From Deltaproteobacteria bacterium (GTDB lineage: Bacteria > Desulfobacterota > DSM-4660 > Desulfatiglandales > Desulfatiglandaceae), in NCBI GenBank assembly GCA_018644785.1, contig JABGPV010000209.1, positions 1 to 9,188 of the forward strand: a stretch of 9,188 bases of DNA. Reading direction: 5' to 3'. Numbering within the stretch: position 1 is the first letter of the stretch; each line of letters begins with the position of its first letter. Made by a program: the position numbers and the translations under genes. Below are positions 6,703 through 9,188 of the stretch, piece after piece. The notes under the pieces were generated by a model. The model had not been told where the DNA came from. It ran no database searches and saw only the letters and a list, made by a program, of their open reading frames with translations.

Positions 6703-7077
6703 ATGGCGGAAGAAAAAGCCGAAAAGATCGTTTACATTTCAACCCACGGTGCCGAAGATCCGGAAAGGGCGAGCCTGCCCTTTGTCTTGGCCAACGCTGC
6801 GCTGGTCATGGAAGTAGACGCCGTGGTAGCATTGCAGGGGGCAAGTGTTTTTCTGGCGAAAAAGGGGATGCTTGAGCACGTACACTCGGCGGGCTTTGCT
6901 CCGTTAAAGGAACTGGTGGATTCATTTCTGGATCTGGGCGGCAGGCTCCTGGTTTGCGTACCCTGTATTCAGGAGAGAAGAATTGATATTGAGGATCTCA
7001 TTGAAAAGGCCGTGCCCACAGCGGGTGGGGCCTTGACGGAAGAGTTCTTGAGCGCCAACGCCACTCTGGTATATTAA
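6703..7077 (+). CDS. DsrE-family protein with CxxC motif
   Basis: This 124-residue protein has the DsrE fold pattern: EKIVYISTHGAEDPERASLPFVLANAALVMEVDAVVALQGASVFLAKKG, then VDSFLDLGGRLLVCVPCIQERRI. The cysteines Cys85 and Cys88 form CVPC at the place where DsrE-family members carry their sulfur-binding cysteine, so it is a plausible persulfide carrier. The start is ATG 6703, with GGGGGG five bases upstream; a TTG six codons earlier is in frame but has no support. Gaps of 94 bases before and 95 after are longer than in the left operon, but no terminator is visible in them. Together with the two TusA-like genes upstream it likely forms a cytoplasmic relay; the partner and direction of sulfur flow are unknown. 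Confidence 0.85.
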   Translation: MAEEKAEKIVYISTHGAEDPERASLPFVLANAALVMEVDAVVALQGASVFLAKKGMLEHVHSAGFAPLKELVDSFLDLGGRLLVCVPCIQERRIDIEDLIEKAVPTAGGALTEEFLSANATLVY

Positions 7078-7139
7078 TTTGGAATGGCAAGCGCAGACGG
7101 CCCGGACGCTATTTAAAATGAAACCCGAGGATGGGCATC

Positions 7140-7159
7140 ATTCTTGGGTTTCCCAGAAT
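7140..7159 (+). other. Small hairpin directly before the rhodanese ribosome-binding site
   Basis: ATTCT-(T)-GGG, loop TTT, CCC-AGAAT forms an 8-bp stem with one bulged T, ending just before the SD GGAGG at 7160-7164. No U-tract follows, so it is not a terminator. A role in translation or RNA stability is possible but unproven. Confidence 0.35.
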
Positions 7160-7172
7160 GGAGGATATGCAC

Positions 7173-8489
7173 ATGAAAAAAGGAAGACGGGTATCAACCC
7201 TAACATTTTTGACGGTGGCATTTTTTGCTTTTTCCCTGATGTTAACGGGACAAACCATTGCCGCTGAGAAAGGTGATGACCTTAAGGTCAAAGGACAGGT
7301 GAAAGCGGTTACAAACAAGGCCAAAACCGTATCGGTCAAAGTAAAGGGCAAAGGGCTCATGCTGTTTAAGTTTAACGACAGCACGAAGTTTATCAATTTT
7401 ACAAAAACCAAGGAAATCAAATACCCCACGGCCGTAGTGGTCAAGTATAAGGTTGAGGGACCAAACAATGTGGCCCTCTCCATCAAAAAGGCACTGATTT
7501 CCCTCCCCAAGGGCGTGACGGAAATTAAGACCGACGAAGTGGCGGCCCTGGTTGAGAAAGGACCCGACGCGGGGAATTATTTCCTGGTGGATGCAAGGCC
7601 CGTCTCAGTCGCTTCCGCTGCTCATATCCCAACGGCCGTCTCCATTCCCGTTCCCCTGCTGAAAAAGAAAGGCAAGGAACTGCTGCCGACGGATAAAAGC
7701 AAACTGCTCATATTTTACTGCGGGGGCCCCACATGAGGCATGAGTCCTAAATCCGCCGGTCTGGCGAAAAAATGGGGCTACGAAAATGTAAAAGTTTATG
7801 TGCAAGGCATTCCCGGCTGGAAGAAGACAGGGCACCACACCGTTTCCACCGATGATTATGTGAGAACCGCCAATATCGTATTGATTGACCTGAGAGCACC
7901 CGCCGCCGTTACCGCAGGGCATATCCCAAGGGCCGTCGGCATTTCCGCCGGAGAACTTGAAGGGGCAAAAGATCAGTTTCCCGAATCCCTCACGGCGCCC
8001 ATCGTTTTTTATTCCGACAACATCGACACAAGCAAGAAGGCGATAAAAACCGCCCGCGGGTGGCGTTACAAGAATGTGACCCTGCTGGATTTTCCGGGCA
8101 TCATTACCTGGAAGGAAAGGGGGTATGATGTCAAAACCGGTCCGGCCGCAACGGAGATTGCCTATGTGCGGAAGCTTGAGCCGGGACAGATCAGTATTCC
8201 CGATTTTGAAGCGGCTCTCAAATCCCAAGCCATTACGGTGGTCGACGTTCGGGGATCTGAGGAGTACAAGGCCGGACATTTTCCGGGCGCCGTCAATATC
8301 TCCCTGGACGAACTGCCCACCAAGCTGGGTGATATTCCCAGCAACAAGTTCGTGGTGGTCCACTGCCGGACGGGCGTTCGCGGGGAAATGGCCTACCTGC
8401 TGCTGAAGGAAAAAGGGTACGACGTGAAATACCTGAAAGCCGGATGCCAGTGCAAAGCGGACGGTACTTATATGATCTGGGAAATGTAA
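7173..8489 (+). CDS. Exported triple-rhodanese selenoprotein (TGA 7734 = Sec)
   Basis: Read through the in-frame TGA, this is a 438-residue protein. A signal peptide (1-31, ending TIAA) indicates export. Residues 32-114 form a basic, beta-rich domain I do not recognise. Rhodanese domain 1 (about 115-221) holds Cys183-Gly-Gly-Pro-Thr-Sec188; remembered homologs have Cys at the second position (CxGxxC). Domain 2 (222-323) has Ser281 in place of the catalytic cysteine, so it is probably inactive. Domain 3 (about 335-438) has the active loop CRTGVRG (Cys398), plus Cys425 and Cys427. The frame is unbroken on both sides of the TGA, and homology runs across it into GMSPKSAGLAKKWGYENVKVYVQGIPGW. A SECIS-like hairpin follows. 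ATG 7173 has SD GGAGG eight bases upstream. A nonsense mutation is the alternative. Confidence 0.85.
7734..7736 (+). other. In-frame TGA read as selenocysteine
   Basis: The codon lies five residues after the rhodanese active-site Cys183, at a place where related rhodaneses have a second cysteine. A cysteine-equivalent position plus a downstream GGUCU hairpin is the classic sign of a Sec codon. Confidence 0.85.
7743..7779 (+). promoter_or_regulatory. SECIS-like hairpin
   Basis: The upper stem is CGCC (7754-7757) paired with GGCG (7763-7766), closing the apical loop GGUCU (7758-7762), the same loop core as the E. coli fdhF SECIS that SelB binds. A lower stem AGUCC (7743-7747) with GGGCU (7775-7779) closes an A/U-rich internal loop containing unpaired U residues. 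The apical loop starts 21 bases after the TGA, within the usual bacterial distance. Confidence 0.8.
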
Positions 8490-8510
8490 TATTAAAAACT
8501 GTGGTACAAA

Positions 8511-8546
8511 ATCACCCCCCGCCTTGACAAGGCAGGGGATTTTTTT
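8511..8546 (+). terminator. Rho-independent terminator after the seleno-rhodanese
   Basis: GCCTT (8521-8525), loop GAC, AAGGC (8529-8533), extended by CCCC against GGGG (8535-8538), is followed by a run of seven T (8540-8546). It closes the 6054-8489 operon and separates it at least partly from the transporter gene at 8603. Confidence 0.9.
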
Positions 8547-8602
8547 CATCATACAGGCTATGGTCTTTTGGGAAATGACGGCAACCATCAGGGAGGATCG
8601 AA

Positions 8603-9188
8603 ATGACTGAAGAGAAAGAAACAAGCGTGATGGGGGGCATCCTGAAGCGATCCTACGCCGTGGTGTTCTACGAAAACTGGCCCATATGGCTGGGCGGGGT
8701 TCTCATCGGCATCCTGAGCGTGCTCACCTTTGCCTGGGCCAGGCCCTGGGGCGTGGTGGGCGGTCTTCGAAACTGGGCGGACTGGTTTTTCCACCAGGTG
8801 GGGCTTTATGACCAGGCGCCCCTCTCTCCCATCATTTCCACCAACTCCATCCTGACGCTGGGTCTTTTGTGGGGCGCGTTTGGGGCGGCCCTTTTGAGCA
8901 AGCAGTTCTCCATTCGCATGGCCCCCGGCCTGGAACTCATCAAAGGGGTGGTGGGCGGATGCTTCATGGGGGTCGGTTCCGCCATGGCCGGCGGCTGCAA
9001 CGTAGGCGGGTTTTATGTGGCCAGCAGCGCCCTCTCCTTTGCGGGTCTCGCCATGATGGTGGGCCTGATTGCCGGCGCGTATCTGGGTCTCAGGTACCTC
9101 TACTGGGAAATGATGAACCTTCCTTCTTCACCGCCCAAGGGCGGGGGCGGCAAAAAGATCAATCTTCTGTTTCTGGAACCCTACATCG
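8603..9188 (+). CDS. YeeE/YedE-family membrane transporter, 5' part
   Basis: The first 195 residues of an inner-membrane protein that runs off the window. ATG 8603 has a strong SD (GGGAGG). Hydrophobic segments are visible at about 27-47 (WPIWLGGVLIGILSVLTFAW), 79-97 (ISTNSILTLGLLWGAFGAAL), 112-130 (LIKGVVGGCFMGVGSAMA) and 139-163. The YeeE/YedE signature is clear: GGC (Cys120) and GGCNVGGF (Cys132). In the thiosulfate transporter TsuA of this family, conserved cysteines line the conduction path. YeeE/YedE genes are often next to TusA-like genes, as here; some YedE members are linked by comparative genomics to selenium use. The substrate (thiosulfate, another sulfur species, or selenium) cannot be decided. 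It looks more GC-rich than its neighbours and follows a terminator, so it may have its own promoter. Confidence 0.88.
   Translation, partial: MTEEKETSVMGGILKRSYAVVFYENWPIWLGGVLIGILSVLTFAWARPWGVVGGLRNWADWFFHQVGLYDQAPLSPIISTNSILTLGLLWGAFGAALLSKQFSIRMAPGLELIKGVVGGCFMGVGSAMAGGCNVGGFYVASSALSFAGLAMMVGLIAGAYLGLRYLYWEMMNLPSSPPKGGGGKKINLLFLEPYI

Noticed and set aside
7740..8489. Separate gene starting at ATG 7740 after the TGA
   Set aside because: It would begin in the middle of a rhodanese active-site loop, has no good ribosome-binding site and no signal peptide, and the upstream part would be a rhodanese cut off at its catalytic loop. Sec readthrough explains both halves.
7605..8624. 339-residue open frame on the minus strand opposite the rhodanese gene
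   Set aside because: It has no recognisable domain and runs opposite clear rhodanese motifs; it is a shadow of the real gene's codon bias. It also crosses the terminator at 8511-8546.
1..9188. CRISPR arrays, tRNA or rRNA genes, insertion sequences, phage genes
   Set aside because: No repeat-spacer pattern, no cloverleaf, no transposase or integrase motifs and no terminal inverted repeats were seen on either strand.

Overview
This window most likely comes from a sulfate-reducing or related deltaproteobacterium (Desulfobacterota, probably Desulfobacterales-like). I infer this from protein similarity remembered from those groups, the dense set of sulfur-relay genes, an apparent selenoprotein, and moderate GC. 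No species can be named from the sequence alone.

Positions 1-3344 hold a compact plus-strand housekeeping cluster: the 3' part of folE2 (GTP cyclohydrolase IB), a stand-alone AICAR formyltransferase that lacks the IMP cyclohydrolase half of PurH, elongation factor P (efp), and its lysine ligase (epmA).

Positions 3345-8546 look like one regulatory unit. A sigma-54 activator with a cysteine-rich PAS sensor domain (minus strand, 4450-5835) sits between two plus-strand operons. The left operon (3629-4437) encodes three small DsrE/DsrF/DsrH (TusD/C/B)-like proteins; the last has only 59 residues. The right operon (6054-8489) encodes two TusA-like proteins (one with a degenerate CPxP motif), a DsrE-family protein with a CxxC motif, and an exported three-domain rhodanese. 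Each operon has a -24/-12 sigma-54 promoter, and about 125-135 bp upstream of each -12 element lies the same palindrome, TTAACA-N2-TGTTAA, flanked by TTAAC repeats. The right-hand palindrome also covers the predicted start point of the activator's own sigma-70 promoter, so the activator probably drives both operons and represses itself.

The rhodanese gene has an in-frame TGA at 7734-7736, inside the active-site loop of its first rhodanese domain. It is followed by a hairpin with a GGUCU apical loop, as in the fdhF SECIS. I read it as a single selenocysteine-containing protein (7173-8489), not two ORFs or a pseudogene. A strong intrinsic terminator follows, then the 5' part of a YeeE/YedE-family membrane transporter (8603 to the window end).

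Together these genes suggest a sigma-54-controlled sulfur (or selenium) relay: membrane import, a periplasmic seleno-rhodanese, and cytoplasmic TusA/DsrE-type persulfide carriers. The substrate and the inducing signal cannot be read from the sequence.
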